A stretch of DNA of 64,000 bases, from the NCBI GenBank assembly GCA_030068075.1, contig CM057823.1, positions 17,580,485-17,644,484 on the forward strand. Direction: 5' to 3'. Position numbers and translations under genes: made by a program. Origin of the DNA: Paguma larvata. Its lineage: Eukaryota; Chordata; Mammalia; Carnivora; Viverridae. Below, piece by piece: positions 20,874-34,288 of this stretch. The notes under the pieces were generated by a model. That model worked only from the letters and a program-made list of their open reading frames with translations, was not told the origin of the DNA and made no database searches. Numbering within the stretch: the first letter of the stretch is position 1; each line of letters opens with the position of its first letter.

Positions 20874-22954
20874 GTAAGGTAAAATCTCAGGCCACTCACA
20901 CAGCTTCTGACCTAATATCCACCCACCCCCCTGCCCCCAACCAAATCTACTGCTATCTAGTAGAACAATTTAGGCAAACACAAACCAGAAGTTTAAAAAA
21001 GTTGAAATTTATCTCAGGGTCACTCACAAGTCTGAGGTTAATCTTTCTTTTGTTGGGTCTCTGAATCCCTAAGCTAATAACATAAATTTCTAAGAGGAAA
21101 ATTCTAAAATCACTAATATATATGTTTTTGAAAAGCCGTAGGGAACCCATGTGCTCTACAGAAAATGCCAACACGGGTAGACTCATGGCCTGCCAAATAT
21201 TTCTCAAAAATAAAAGAAGACTTTAGCATTTAGTATAAAGGAGGTTTTAGCCTTTCCAGGGCATACTTCCTTAAGAAATGTGTAAGAAGGAATAAAGTAT
21301 GCGCTTCATGTTAAATCTATAAAAAATGAAATTTGTGAGCAAAACATGATAAATATGAGATACAACAAAATGCTGAAATAAAAGGATGCCCAAATTCCTG
21401 CAAAAATTACAAGATTATGAAAAAATGATAGAATGAAAGAAGCTGAGTGGGACAATCTATGAAGCAGAAAATTTGAAGGAGAAGTGGGTGATTATGAGAT
21501 TCCCTTCTTTTAATGAAAAGGCAAAAGAGTTTTAGAAGAGAAAGAAGATGAGAGATATGAGAACAGAAAATAGCTGTGTGATAATGTGGATAGTAGAAAT
21601 TTCTGAGAAAAAGATATTAAAACTTAGACTAGAAGAAAACATGATGTAATAGATGAAAATATGTCTGAGCTGAAAAAAATTCTCATTTTTACAGCACAGG
21701 AGGAATTGCTATGATAGGGAGACTTTGTGTTTGGGTTTTCTTGGAAGTTACTGAATATTGCCTGTAAATGATATACCAAAGACAGGGAGGAGAGAAGGAT
21801 CTACCCCCATGGCATTCTCATGGGTAATATTTTTAAATAAAGGCTTATTCTACCTTTTATCTGGTTGATTGATTCTCTTTTGCAGTGTTGAAAATTGAAA
21901 TTTCTTCATTAGCTGTTAATTTGTTATCTTAAAACAAAACAAAACAAAAAACCCTCAGCAAAACAAAGAGTTGCGTCAGGTTTACAATATACTAATTGGT
22001 CAAATTGTACCTTTTCAGATGTTTTCATTTTAGTAAAATTTAAATTATCTAAGACTGCTGCTACTGCATGGTTAAAGTTCAGATTGTTGACAATAAAACT
22101 ATCGAATAAATAGTCATGCCTTTTTTACTGCAGGAACTTGGGTTCTGCACTATTTCTGCAATATGAACCACTGCTTCAGACTGATCCTGAACAAATTTCC
22201 TGAAAATTTTTGAAGTTGGAAATCTATGCCAACATGAAATGGCACTGACCAGAACCAGGGTGGAGCTTGACAAAGAAATATTTTTATAAAGCAGAAAAGG
22301 ATGCTCTTGAAGCAGTATCTGAGTATGGTCATATCTAGTTAGAAATACACAATGCCTTCAACATCACATATAGTTAAGAAAAGTTGTAAAGAAACGTAAG
22401 CCACATCCAGAGAATGTATACTAGAAATGGAGAAAGTTTCCAATGTCATAGGGTTGAAAGATGACAATAACCTTTTTATAGGTATTGACATGATAAAAAG
22501 TAAACAAATTTTATCATGATTTATTACCAAAAGTGTTAAACACATAATAATGAAGGAGAAGAAAGACAGCAGGTAAGATTTTTCTTGACCATTTTATATT
22601 TACTGCATTATGTAAATTTTTTCAAAATTAATAAGTATTCTTCAAATAACTAAGCTAAGAAAAACCAACAAGACTATACTGTATATTGAATATATATACT
22701 CAAACAAGATACTTCTTAATAAAATATTCATATTTGCAGAAGTCTAAAATAGAAATTGCAGTGGATTCATTATTGCCAATGTTTGTACATAGATATAATT
22801 ATTCCGTTTTTAGAAAAAAGGCATTTTAATATAATTAAAATATTAAAAATGCTTTTCAATGGAATTTAAATGTATTAATCCTATTCCTTTTTGGTAGTAT
22901 AATATTCATTTTATTTTTCAAATGTTGTGTGTATTGGCAGTTTATTTCTTATTA
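20874..22954. other. No recognisable feature
   Basis: Unclassified AT-rich DNA. A purine-rich stretch (21420-21670), an (AAAAC) run (21931-21952) and a T-rich stretch approaching the next L1 are the only structure I see. Confidence 0.4.
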
Positions 22955-24140
22955 AATTTTGTATTTTAATTCCAATATAGTTAACAGACAGCGTTTATCA
23001 GTTTCAGGTGTACAATATACTACTTCCAACTCTATACAATACTCAGTGCTTATCATGATACGTGTAGTTTTTAATCTCCATCACCTATTTCACCCATTCT
23101 CCCACTCACCTCCCCTCTGGTAACCATCAGTTTGTTCTCTATAGTTAAGAGGGTGTTTCTTGTTTTGCGTCTTTTTTTCCCTTTTGCTCATTTGTTTTGT
23201 TTCTTAAATTCCACATATGAGTGAAATCATATGGTTTTTGTCTTTCACTGTATCATTTCGTTGCTTAGCATTATACTCTCTAGCGCCATCCATGTTGTTG
23301 TAAATGGCAAGATTTCCTTATTTTTAAGGCTGAATAATATCCCATTATATATATATACCACATCTTCTTTATCTATTCATCAGTCAGTGGACATTTGGGT
23401 TCCTTCCCTAACTTGGCTATGGTAAATAATGCTGCAATAAACATAAGGGTGCATGTATCCCTTTGAATTACTGTTTTTATATTTTTTGGTTAAATACCCA
23501 GTAGTAAGATTACTGGATCATAAGGTAGTTCTATTTTTAAATTTTGAGGAAACTTCATATTGTTTTCCAGAGTGGTGGCACTAGTTTGCATTCCTGCCAA
23601 CAGGGCAAGAGGGTTCCTTTGTCTCCACATCTTCCCTAAGTCTTGTTGTTTCTTGAGATTTTTATTCTAGCCATTCTGACAGGTGTGAGGAAAAAGCTCA
23701 TTGTAGTTTTGATTTGCATTTCCCTGATGATGAGTGATGCTGAACATCTTTTCATGTGTCTGTTGTCCATATGGATGGAGAAATGTCTCTTCTTTGGAGA
23801 AATGTCTCTTCATGTCTTCTGCCCATTTTTTAATTGGATCGTTTGTTTTTGGGGTGTTAAGTTTTATCAGTTCTTTATGTATTTTGGATACTTTTATTGG
23901 ATATATCATTTACAAATATCTTCTCCCATTGTATAGGTTGCCTTTTACTTGTATTGACTGTTTCTCTTTGCTGTGCAGAAACTTTTTATTTTGATGAAGT
24001 CCCAAAAGTTTATGTTTTATTTTAATTTCATTTGTCTCAGGATGCATATCTAGAAAAAGGTTGTTTTGGCCAATGTCAGAGAAATTACTGCCTGTGCTCT
24101 CTGTAGGATTTTTGTAGTTTAGGTCTCACTTTTATATATG

Positions 24141-24355
24141 TATTTTTAATTCTTTTAATGTTATTCATTTTTGAGAGACACAGACAGAGCATGAGCAGGG
24201 AAGGGGAAGAGAGAGAGGGAGACACAGAATCCAAAGTAGGCTCCATGGTCTAGGCTACCAGCACAGACCCCAACGCGGGGCTGGAGCTCACAAACCATGA
24301 GATCATGACCTGAGCTGAAGTCGGACGCTTAACCCACTTAACCACCCAGGTACCC
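24141..24355 (-). mobile_element. tRNA-derived carnivore SINE in L1
   Basis: TTTTTGAGAGACACAGACAG at left, CACCCAGGTACCCC at right. Flanking ACTTTTATAT and ACATTTATAT are a likely imperfect duplication. Confidence 0.93.
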
Positions 24356-25474
24356 CTTACATTTATATCTTTAATCCATTTTGAGCTTATTTTTGTGTAT
24401 TGTGTAAGAAAGTGGTCCAGTTTCACAATTTGCCTGCAGTGGTCCAATTTTCACAACACCGTTTTTGAGGAGATTGTCTTTTTCCCACTGGATATTCTTT
24501 CCTCCTTTGTTGAAGATTAATCGATTACTTGTGAGTTTATTTCTAGATTCGCTATTTTGTTCCATTGATCTATGTCTCTATTTTTCTGCCAGTACATACT
24601 GTTTTGATTACTACTTGTGTGCAATATAACTTGGAGTCCAGAATTGTGATGCCTCCAGCTGTGGTTTTCTTTTTCAAGATTGCTTAAATTAGTCAGGGTC
24701 TTTTGTAGTTCCATACAGAAGTTAGCATTGTTTGTTCTAACTCTGCGGGAAATTCTTTTTGCATTTTGAAAGAGATTGCATTACATCTATAGAATTCTTT
24801 GTGTGCTATAGACATTTTAATAACACTTGTTCTTCCAATCCATAAGCACAGCACGGAATGTCTTTTTAGATCTTTCTGTCATCTTTAATTTCTTTCATCA
24901 ATGGTTTATAGTTTTCAGAATATACATATTTCACCTCTTTGGTTAAGTTTATTCCCAGATATTTTATTATTTTAGGTGCAATTGAAGATGCAATTATTTT
25001 CTTATTTCCTCTTTCCAGTGTTTCATTATTAGTGTATAAGAATGCAACAGATTTCTGTAGATTGATTTTGTATCCTGTAACTTTACTGAATTCATTTATC
25101 AGTTCTATTTTTTTTTTTCTGTGTCTCTAGGGTTTTCTATATACAGTATCATGTCATCTAAAAATAGTGAAACTTTTACTTGTTCCTTACCAATTTGGAT
25201 GCCTTTTATTTATTTATTTTTTTTTTGAGATCTCACTGCTGTGGTTAGACCTTCCAACAGTGTGTTAAGTAACAGTGGTGAGAGTAGACATCCCTGTCTT
25301 GTTCCTGACTATCTCAAGTTTTCTCTATTAAGGGTATTACCTGTGGGGTTGTCATATATGGCCGTTATTATGCGGAGTTCTGCTCCCTCTATCCCCAGTT
25401 TGTTGAAAGTTTTTTTCATGCATGGATGTTGTACTTTGTCAAATGCTTTTTCGCATCTATTGAAATAATCATAT

Positions 25475-25675
25475 TTTTTATGTTTATTTTTATTTTGAGA
25501 GAGAGAGAAAAATGGTAAGGGATGGAGAGAGGAAGAGGGAGAGAATCCAAAGCAGCCTCTCCATGCTGTCAGCACAGAGTCTGACACAGGGCTTGAACCC
25601 ATGAACCATAAGATCACAACCTGAACTTAAAGCAACAGTCAGATGCTTAACCAACTGAGCCACCCAGGCACCCTA
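25475..25675 (-). mobile_element. tRNA-derived carnivore SINE in L1
   Basis: Purine-rich tract at left, GAGCCACCCAGGCACCC at right. Perfect 13-bp duplication GAAATAATCATAT at 25462-25474 and 25676-25688. Confidence 0.94.
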
Positions 25676-27450
25676 GAAATAATCATATAGTTTTTTCCTT
25701 TCTCTTATGGATATGATATGACACATGATTTTAGTTTATTTGTGAATACTGAACCACCCTTGCATCCTGGGAATAAATTCCACTTGGTTGTGGTGAATGA
25801 TTTCGTTATTGTCAGATATTGCTTGCTGGTATTTTGTTCAGGATTTTTGCATCTATTTTAATTAGAGATATTGGCCCATAGTTCTCTTTTTTCATAGTGT
25901 GTTTATCTGGTTTTGTTATCACAGTAATACAGGCCTCATAGAATGAATTTGGAACTTTTCCTTCACTTCTATCTTTTTGAAATAATTTGAGAAGAATAGG
26001 TATTAACTCTTCTTTAAATGCTTGGTAGAATTTGCCTGTGAAGCTGTTTGGTCCAGGATTTTTGTTTTCTGGGAGTTTTTTAATTACTGATTCCATTTCA
26101 TTGCTGGTAATCAATCTGTTAAAATTTTCTATTTCTTCCTGCTTCCATTTTGGTAGATTATGTGTTTCTAGGAATTTGTCTATTTTTTCCAGGCCTTCCA
26201 ATGTGTTGGCATATAAGTTTTCATAATATTCTCTTAACATTGTATTTCCATGGTTAGTTATCTTTCCTTTTTCATTTGTGATTTTGTTTATTTGGGTCTT
26301 CTCTCTCTCTCTCTTTTTGATGACTCTGGCTAGAAATTTATGAATTTTGTTTATCTTTTCAAAGAACTAGTTCCTGGTTTCTTTGAACTGTTCTACTATT
26401 TTTTTGAGTTTCTATATCATTTATTTCATCTCTAATCTTTATTATTCCCTTCCTTAGCTGGTTCTGAGTTTTGTTTGTTCTTTTCTTCTAGCTCATTTAT
26501 GTGTAAGTTTGGTTGTATATTTGAGATTTTCTTGCTTCTTGAGATAGGCGTACATTACTATAAACTTTCTTTTTAGAACTACTTTTACTGCATCCCAAAG
26601 ATTTCGCAATGTTGTGTTTTCATTTTCATTTGTTTCCATTTAATTTTAAATTTCTTCTTTGATTTCTTGGTTTACACATTTGTTGTTTAGTTGTATGTTA
26701 TTTAAAGTCCATGTGTTTGTGCTCATTCAAGATTTTTTCTTGTGGTTAATTTCTAGATTCATAACGTTGTAGTCAGATATGTATTTATTGCCGTTTGTTA
26801 CTTATTTTGTAGTTGTTTTTATAGTTTTTCCCTGATCCTTTTTTCTCTTGTTCTCTTTTATAGTTTGCTAGCTTTCTTTAGTGATATACTTGGATTCCTT
26901 AATCTATATTCTTTGCATATCTATTATTGGTTTTGATTTGTGTTATCATTACATTTGGATATAAGATCTTATGCATATATAGCACTCTGTATTAAGTTGA
27001 TGTTCACTTAAGTTGAATCCCATTCTTTGCTCCCTTCCACTATGTTTTAGGTACATGGTGTCACATTTTACATCCTTTTATTTTGTGATTCCCTTGACTA
27101 ATTTTTACACATATACTTGTTTGTACTGCTTTTGTGTTTTTTACTTTTCATACTCTCACTTCTTATCTCAAAGAGTCCTCTTTACTATTTCTTGTAGAGT
27201 TTGTTTAGAGGTCATAATCTTCTTTAGGTTTCTTTGTGTGAGAAACTCTTTATCTCTCCTTCTATTTTGAATAATAGCCTTACCGAATAGGGTATTCTTG
27301 GCTACAGATTTTTCCCTTTCAGCACTTTGAATGTATCATTCCACTTTCTTCTGGCCTGTAAAGTTTCTGCAGAAAAATCTCCTGATAGCCTTTCAGGGTT
27401 TCCTTTGTATGTGACTTTTGTTTGCTCTTGCTGCTTTAATTTTTTTCTTT

Positions 27451-27646
27451 TTTTTAATGTTTATTTATTTTTGAGAGAGAGAGAGGGAGAGAGTCAGAGA
27501 GAGAGATTGACACAGAATCTGAAGCAGACTGTAGATTCCAAGCTGTCAGCACAGAACCTGCCGCAGGGCTCAAACTCATGAACTGTGAGATCATGACCTG
27601 AGCCAAAGTTGGATGCTTAACTGACTGAGCCACTCAGGCGCCCCCA
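27451..27646 (-). mobile_element. tRNA-derived carnivore SINE in L1 ORF1
   Basis: GTTTATTTATTTTTGAGAGA at left, CACTCAGGCGCCCCC at right. Flanks AATTTTTTTCTTT (27438-27450) and AATTGTTTTCTTT (27647-27659) match at 12 of 13 positions. Confidence 0.93.
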
Positions 27647-29005
27647 AATTGTTTTCTTTATCACTACTTTTTGTCATTTTAATTACTATATGTGTTGGTA
27701 TGGATTCCTTTGGGTTGAATTTTTAGAGGGGTCTCTCTGCATCCTGGATCTGGATACCTGTTTCCTTCCCCAAAGTAGAGAAGTTTTTACCTGTTATTTC
27801 TTCAAATATTTTCTGGTCACTTTTCCCTCTATTCTTCTTCTGGGATCTGTTTAATGCAAATACTCTTATGCTTGGTGGAACCACTGAATTTTTTAAGACT
27901 ATTCTCAACTTTCACAATTTTTTCCACTCCCATTTGCTCAGTTTGATTACTTTCCATTGCTCTATATTCCAGGTCATTGATTCATTCCTTTGCTTAATCT
28001 GGCCTACAATTTATTCCATCAAGTATATTTTTAATTTCATTTATTGTGTTCTTCATCTCTGATTAGTTTTTTTAATCTCTTTGTTAAGGGTCTCACTGAC
28101 GACCTTGACTCTTTTTCTTGGCCAATGAATATGTTTATGATCATTACTTTAAATTCTCTACTAGGCATACTGTTTATATTCATTTCACCTAGGTCTCTTG
28201 CTGTGGTTTTGTTCTATTCTTTCATTTGAGAGCTATTCCTCTGTCTCTTCATTTTGTCTAACTCTGTGCATCTGTTTCTGTGTGTTAGGAAAGTCATCAT
28301 TGTCTCCTACTCTTGAAGATAATGTCTTTGTGAAGAAGAGGTCCTATAGTTCCCTGAATTGCAATGTCTCCTGTTTCCTATGACCTGGTGCTTCAGAGAG
28401 TGTCTCTTATGTATGTTGTGTGTGCTTTGCTGTTACATCCTGGTTTCTTTTAGTCTAGTTGTCTGCAGAGCTCTCTTTGCCTGGCGTGGGCAGCATTTGA
28501 TGCCAGGGGGTCATGATTCAATAATGTGTGCACTGGTCTGCTTGTGAAATGAGACCTGTCACCCCCACTATAGGAACTTAGTTCCTGCAAAATGCACAGG
28601 TTACGAGACATGATGTTTCCAGGGTTTGCATTGGTTTTCTGGTGGGGTGGTCCCATAGCACCTGGGACTGGAAAGGGTGGATCTGGTGAAGTGTGGGAGG
28701 CAGGGTTTGGTGTAAGCAAGTTAGGTAGCAAGTGTAGGTACTGAGCTGGTTCTCATGGGTGGCTGTGTGTTTATGACTGCAGGGAGGGAAATGATGAATG
28801 CCAGTTCCTTTGTTCCTGGAGGGGTCTCTCAATGATCTCTGGCTCTCTGGGCCATGCTCTCAGATGACTAAATCACTCCCTCCTTCCTGCCCCTAGCATA
28901 TTTCAAACTGCTGCTTCCATGCTGTTTCTCTGTAGGCTGTGTCATGCTGTCTCTTTAAGGGTTGGGACTCAGCTTCCCAACACTCTTTGGGCTCTCCCAG
29001 AGCTG

Positions 29006-31082
29006 AACCTGACAGTACAATATGGAAGAATACACAATAGTATGAATACCAAGAGGTAAGGATCATTAAATACCATCTTAGAGGCTTTCTGTCACATGGT
29101 AGATGTTGACAAATTATCTGCTTTGGCTTTCAAATATCTTAAGCATGTCACTGATTCCTATTATTGGAATAATTACTAATATTTGTTGTTTTTTTATTTT
29201 CCATTTCCCATTCCATGTTTCATTTGTCCGATCAGCATCTTAGTCATTCAGTATGCTTTTGTAGACTAACTCAAATTTTTATTTCTAAAAGATGTCAGCT
29301 TTTGGTAGACTTGCTGGCTTGCGACTGCTATAATTTCTTATTCTCTAGAAATGGCAAAATTAGAAAGTGCCCCAGAGGAAGCACTATAACTGGGCAGACT
29401 TTTTTCTTCTTCCATTATGTGTAAGCAAAACTATTTGCTCCTACTAGTTAAAGTTATACTACTACCCTCTTTTTTATTTGTTTAGTTAGTAAATGAAGAG
29501 TAATACATGATATGGGGGTAGTCAGCCTACAAGTCCCTGGATCACTCTTACATAGCACCCTGAAAGTATTCTTTTCTTGGGTACAGGGACATAAAACAGA
29601 AAAGTTCAGGGTTGCAGGGAGAGAAACCAAAAAACAAAAAAATTTCTATTAGATTATTTCTTATGAAGTATGAAGTCTCGTTTGCATTTATATCCTTTGC
29701 AAAACTGATGTAGTTAACATTGCTGCCCTTCTACGTATGACACTTTCAAAAGTAGGTTGAAGAGAAAACTTCAGTGTGAGCCAGAGTGGCATAGAGAGCT
29801 ACTTTTGACAACAACCTAAGCAAAACAAAATAAATATTCTGAACTCTCCAAAATATACCCACAAATGCATTGTATGGCTCAAAAGAGAATCCACTTATTG
29901 CTTGGGTTATGATTAATTTTCCAATTTAGATACACAAGAAAAAGTATATGTCTCATACTACAAGGAATGTATTCTCATGAGTCAAAATAAGTCAGGAATT
30001 CTGACCCCTTTTTCCATTGTCATATTTCCGAGGTTACTGAGGACAAATAAAGATAATATTAAATATCCCCTCTTTTTAAATTCTTCTGTTTGGTTCTCCA
30101 ATTGAGGATAGGTTAGCGACTGATTTTTTTCTTCCCACATCTCTTTTCCTTCGATATATGAGAATAATTCTAGAAATATGGGGATAGAGCAAAAAGGCAT
30201 TCTAAATTTAGAGCACCTCCGGAGTTAGCTTTGAATAGCTGTTGCATTATCAATATTTAATATTCTTGGCTTTATTATGTCTTTTTGATATCAGTTCGGT
30301 AATTATATGTTTAAATGGATTTTATATATCTTTCTTTGTTTTCTTCAACCAGTTGTTTCCTATTACATAATTGCTTTCTTAATGAACACACAGCATAAAC
30401 TCTGAGTTAATAGCAATAGCTATAGATCGATCAGGGGTAAGCTCTTATAAAATATATGGATAAAATCACAGTTCTGTTTGGTTTCCTGTTCTCCCATAAG
30501 GGATGCAGTAACTTTAAAATTTAAACCACTCATTAAATCCAGTTACAAAAGATGAAATCACCAGTTAATTATTTTTATAGAATTTTGGCAAGGCATTTTG
30601 ACATGGTTTGGCAGGCTGTTACCTCTAAGAGTAGATGTGAATCTCCAGAAAACAGAAACAAGCAGGGTTCCTGAGAGTGGTAGTTACTCAAAGGCACTTG
30701 TTGACTAAATAAATTATTTATTTAATTAGGTCACCTAGTCTCTTGCTTGGAAATCCAAACGTTTGGCAGATATCTTGAGACCTAATGTGTATCCTACTCG
30801 ACATCTGCTCCCAGCATTCCTCATTGCCATAGGAAAATAACCAAGGTCAGGGCTCAGCACACCCAGGGCAGGAAAACAGTCTATAGTACAAGAGGAAATA
30901 TTTATTAAGTAAAAGAAATATAGGATCTGGCCAATAAATACCATAGAATCCTTGAGAGTATTTGTAAGATGGCTTTGGATTGGGATGGATGTAGACTATA
31001 GGATGGATAAGGGAGAATTTATTAAAATAATTCAGTTTTCAACATTATGGCAAGACTATTTACAACATTGCCTAAAATTGCT

Positions 31083-31083
<1 letters not shown>
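29006..31083. other. No recognisable feature
   Basis: About 2 kb of unclassified AT-rich DNA between the L1 5' end and a TG microsatellite. No repeat family, exon-like frame or RNA gene is evident to me. Confidence 0.4.

Positions 31084-31113
<30 letters not shown>
31084..31113. repeat. (TG)n microsatellite, about 14 units
   Basis: Uninterrupted TG run, likely to vary in length between individuals. Confidence 0.95.
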
Positions 31114-31115
<2 letters not shown>

Positions 31116-31552
31116 TTAAGTTTGAAAATGAAAATGGGCTATAGTAAATGAGGTGGAAATTAGACAATTGCTTTGATAGAACACTAAGAAGCAGGTCAAA
31201 AGTCTCACAGTGGGATTAGGAAAATGGATTTATTATATGAGAATGGAGAATTTTCTCTTTACCTTTCTATGTTCCATGGGATGGCCCAGTAGAGAAAAAA
31301 AGATTATACTGGTAAATTGAACATTAATTAACATCTTTGAGAAGCTTGGTAAAGATAGAGTTCTGTAGTGCCAATAGGACAGACTGTCATGACAATGAGC
31401 TCCCTAGAATTATTGGTAAAATTGGATTCTATAATGGCAGAGCCAATAAGTAAGTACTGAGAGTCAAAAGCAATTTCTTAATTTTTTTTTACATTTTATT
31501 TTGGATTAACCTTTTACATACAGGAAAATTGCAAAAATAGTGCAGAGATATT

Positions 31553-31915
31553 TTTAATAAATGGCATTGGGACAAGTGGGTAGCCACATGCAAAAAATGA
31601 AATAGAACTCCTCCTTTATACCATATACAAGAAGTAACTCAAAAATAATCATTAATCTACAAGTGATAGCTAAAACTAGAAAACATTCACAAGAAAACAT
31701 AGAAGTAAATCTACAGAACCTTTAAAGAAATTTTAAATATTTTTTAAACTCAGCAATGAAGAATTAAAAGATTCTTTGAGACAGATAGAAATGGAGGAAG
31801 GGGAGAGGGAGGGAGAGAGAAAGGGAGGGCAAGAAAAGCCCTGAAGACAGTAGCAGATGCTAAGCGAAATCAGTCACACAAAGAAAGACAAATAGCATAT
31901 GATCTTTATCAGGCC
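31553..31915 (+). mobile_element. L1 ORF2/3' fragments with purine-rich filler
   Basis: 31553-31740 matches L1 ORF2 (ATGGCATTGGGACAA, AACTCAAAAATAATCATTAA). 31855-31915 matches the L1 segment after ORF2 (GATGCTAAGCGAAATCAGTC, AAAGACAAATAGCATATGAT). Between them is a (GGGA)-rich low-complexity stretch (about 31780-31835). The order fits one internally rearranged L1. 31490-31548 resembles the 3' end of a much older L1. Confidence 0.6.
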
Positions 31916-32399
31916 ACGTGCATTAGGTCCCACCGGCTCATTCCACGTGGCCTCCCACCTCACGTCAGCCACTCTGATGCATCTGTATCTACCATCCTCT
32001 GGGCCTTAAATTTTTAGCTGAAGCTGGGGGTCCCTGTGTCTAGGAGGTAGCTTCCCTACATATAACAATGCAAGCATCTGAAACCATGGCACTTTTCTTG
32101 GATGCTTTTAGAGAATGAGAAACTAGTTCCCACTTCCTGCAGCATGTGTGGAGAGAAATCTCTTTAATTTCAAGGTCATCACAAAATCATTTCTATCTTA
32201 CTCTCTTCGGTGAGTTTAGGTTTTGCAAAAGATAACCCTTTTCAGCCTTCCAAAAATGCCCAAGGCAAAGCATATGCAAAGAATCTACCTTTGTACGGGG
32301 AGAAGGGAAATGAAGCAGTGAAAATACCAACCAGAGTAATAAATATACAATTTATCCTATTCCACAAACAGACAGTTCAAACAGCGGTAAATGCTGATT
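31916..32399. other. Unclassified DNA with two CACGTG sites
   Basis: CACGTG at 31915-31920 and 31944-31949 and CACGTCAG at 31961-31968 lie within 55 bp. Nothing else stands out. Confidence 0.4.
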
Positions 32400-33425
32400 G
32401 GAGAATTATCAAATGTTATAGAAGAGGTGTCTTTAACCCAGACTTGGGGAGGTCAGAGACATTACATGGAAGAAGAGATGTCTCAGCAGAAACCTGAGAG
32501 ATGAGTAGAAGTTAGCCAGGGAGGGAGAGCGGTCCGGGCAGCTAGTGCGTTGTCTCTGGGAAAAGAAATGGGGCATGCTTGAAACATTGGAATGAATTCA
32601 GTAAAACTACAGGTCACAAAATGAGCTGAAGTGTTGAGTGATGAACTAAAGAGTTCCACGTAGGTAGATTATTGTAGAAGCTTGTAAGCCATGTTAAAAA
32701 GTCTGGTTTTTACTCTACGAACAAGAGAAAGTCATTAAAATGTTGTCAGTCTGGGAAAGATAAAATCAGAATTTCATTTTAAAAGATCATTTTCATTTCA
32801 AAGAAGACAGTTGGGGAAGGAGGGTAACTCTGGGGGCTAGTCAACAATACCGGAAGTGGAAGGACCCATTGTAGAACTCTTACAATAAGCCTCAGGAGAC
32901 ATGACAATAGGGTGACCTTGAGAAATGGCAGAGGAAATAGAGAAAAGTGGATGTATTCCAATCATAGGAGGTTGTACAATTTTTAGATGTGGCAATATTA
33001 TATTTCATGAAATCTAAAACTCCATCGATTTAAAATAGAGCATTTTATATAGAGCTAGGAAGGAAAAACTTGCCAGTTAATAACATACGATCTAATACCA
33101 CTGATTGTTAGAAGCCCCACAGTTTCAGAGATGTAAAATGTGGAGGGAAATGTGCATTGTGGAATCAATGAAAGACAGTAGATTGGGAAGTAGGAAGAGA
33201 AGAAAGAGTCAAAGACGTGATGAGGCAACTGAATAAGAAATGAGTGAATGGGCAGCTGAGGTAGAAATGTGAAGATTGTGAAGAGGCCTGAGAAATAATG
33301 AACTCAATTTTGAATATGTTACATTTGAAGAATCTGTGTGATATCCAAGTGGAATTGTCTAGCACTCAATTTGTTATGTGTGTCTAGAGTTTAAAGAGAG
33401 GTCTGAACCAGAGATAAAAAGATTT
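32400..33425 (-). mobile_element. L2 element, part 1 (split by L1)
   Basis: The plus strand reads as reversed L2 3' region: AGAAACCTGAGAGATGAGTA, GAAGCTTGTAAGCCATGTTA, TTTTACTCT...GAAAGTCATTAAAATG, and GATATCCAAGTGGAATTGTC. The order of these blocks is correct over nearly 1 kb. It resumes after the L1 at about 34870, for example GAGAGAGTGGTCAACAATGTC. Confidence 0.65.
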
Positions 33426-34245
33426 ACAAAGTGGACCATCTCCTTACACCATATACAAAAACAAACTCAGAATGGATTAAAGAACTAAATGTGAGATCCC
33501 AAACCAGATCTCATCCTAAAAGAGAACATAAACAGTAATTTCTTTGACATCAGCCGTAGCAACATTTTTCTAGATGTCTTCTAAGGCAAGGGAAAAAGAA
33601 GCAAAAATAAACTATTGGATTATCTTTTGCATGACAGAGGGAAGAATCAACAAAACAAAAAAGGAACCAACTAAATGGGAGAAGATATTTGCAAATGATG
33701 TATCTGATAAGGGGTTAAGGTCCAAAATATAAAGAACTTATATAACTCAACACTAAAATAAACAACAACAACAACAAACAATCTGATTAAAAAATGGGCA
33801 GAGGACTTGAAGACATTTTTCCAAAGAAGACATGCAGATGGGCAACACACGAAAAGCTGTTCAACATCAGTCATCATCAGGGAAATGCAAATGAAAAGTG
33901 CAATAAGATATCACCTCACACCTATCAGAATGGCTAGTATCAAAAACACAAGTAACAACAACTCTTGGCAAGAATGTAGAGAAAAGAGAATCCTTCCACA
34001 CTATTAGTGGAAATGCAAATTGGCACAGCCATTGTGGAAAACAATATGGAGGTTTCTCAAAATGTTAAAAATAGAACTACCATATGATCCAGTAATTCCA
34101 CTACTGGACATTTAGCCAAAGAAAATGAAAACACTAATTCGAAAAGCTACATGCACCCCTATGCTTATTGCAGCATTACTTACAGTAGCTAAATATGGAA
34201 ACAGCCCAAGTCCATCAGTAGAAAAATGAATAAGGAAGATGTAGA

Positions 34246-34288
<43 letters not shown>

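Larger units (their letters stand above)
22955..29005 (-). mobile_element. Carnivore L1, nearly full length, minus strand, degraded
   Basis: The 3' end is at left (TTTTAATTCCAATATAGTTAAC, then TTTCAGGTGTACAATATA), a typical carnivore L1 3' UTR in reverse. ORF2 is readable in pieces on the minus strand: [16 protein letters not shown] (about 23820), SLINRENLR-type sequence (about 25320), and a long RT-entry segment at 25812-26240 containing FTGKFYQAFKEELIPILLKL. ORF1 RRM-like sequence (FEEITGKNFSTLGKETGIQ) is at about 27730-27830. A GC-richer 5' UTR runs to about 29005. Three SINEs interrupt it (24141, 25475, 27451). A 19-bp tandem duplication lies at 23777-23814. All frames are broken. Confidence 0.9.

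Noticed and set aside
22955..29005. Several open frames of 60-140 codons on both strands as possible genes
   Set aside because: They fall in L1 ORF1/ORF2, in L1 antisense, or in inserted SINEs; none is a separate gene.
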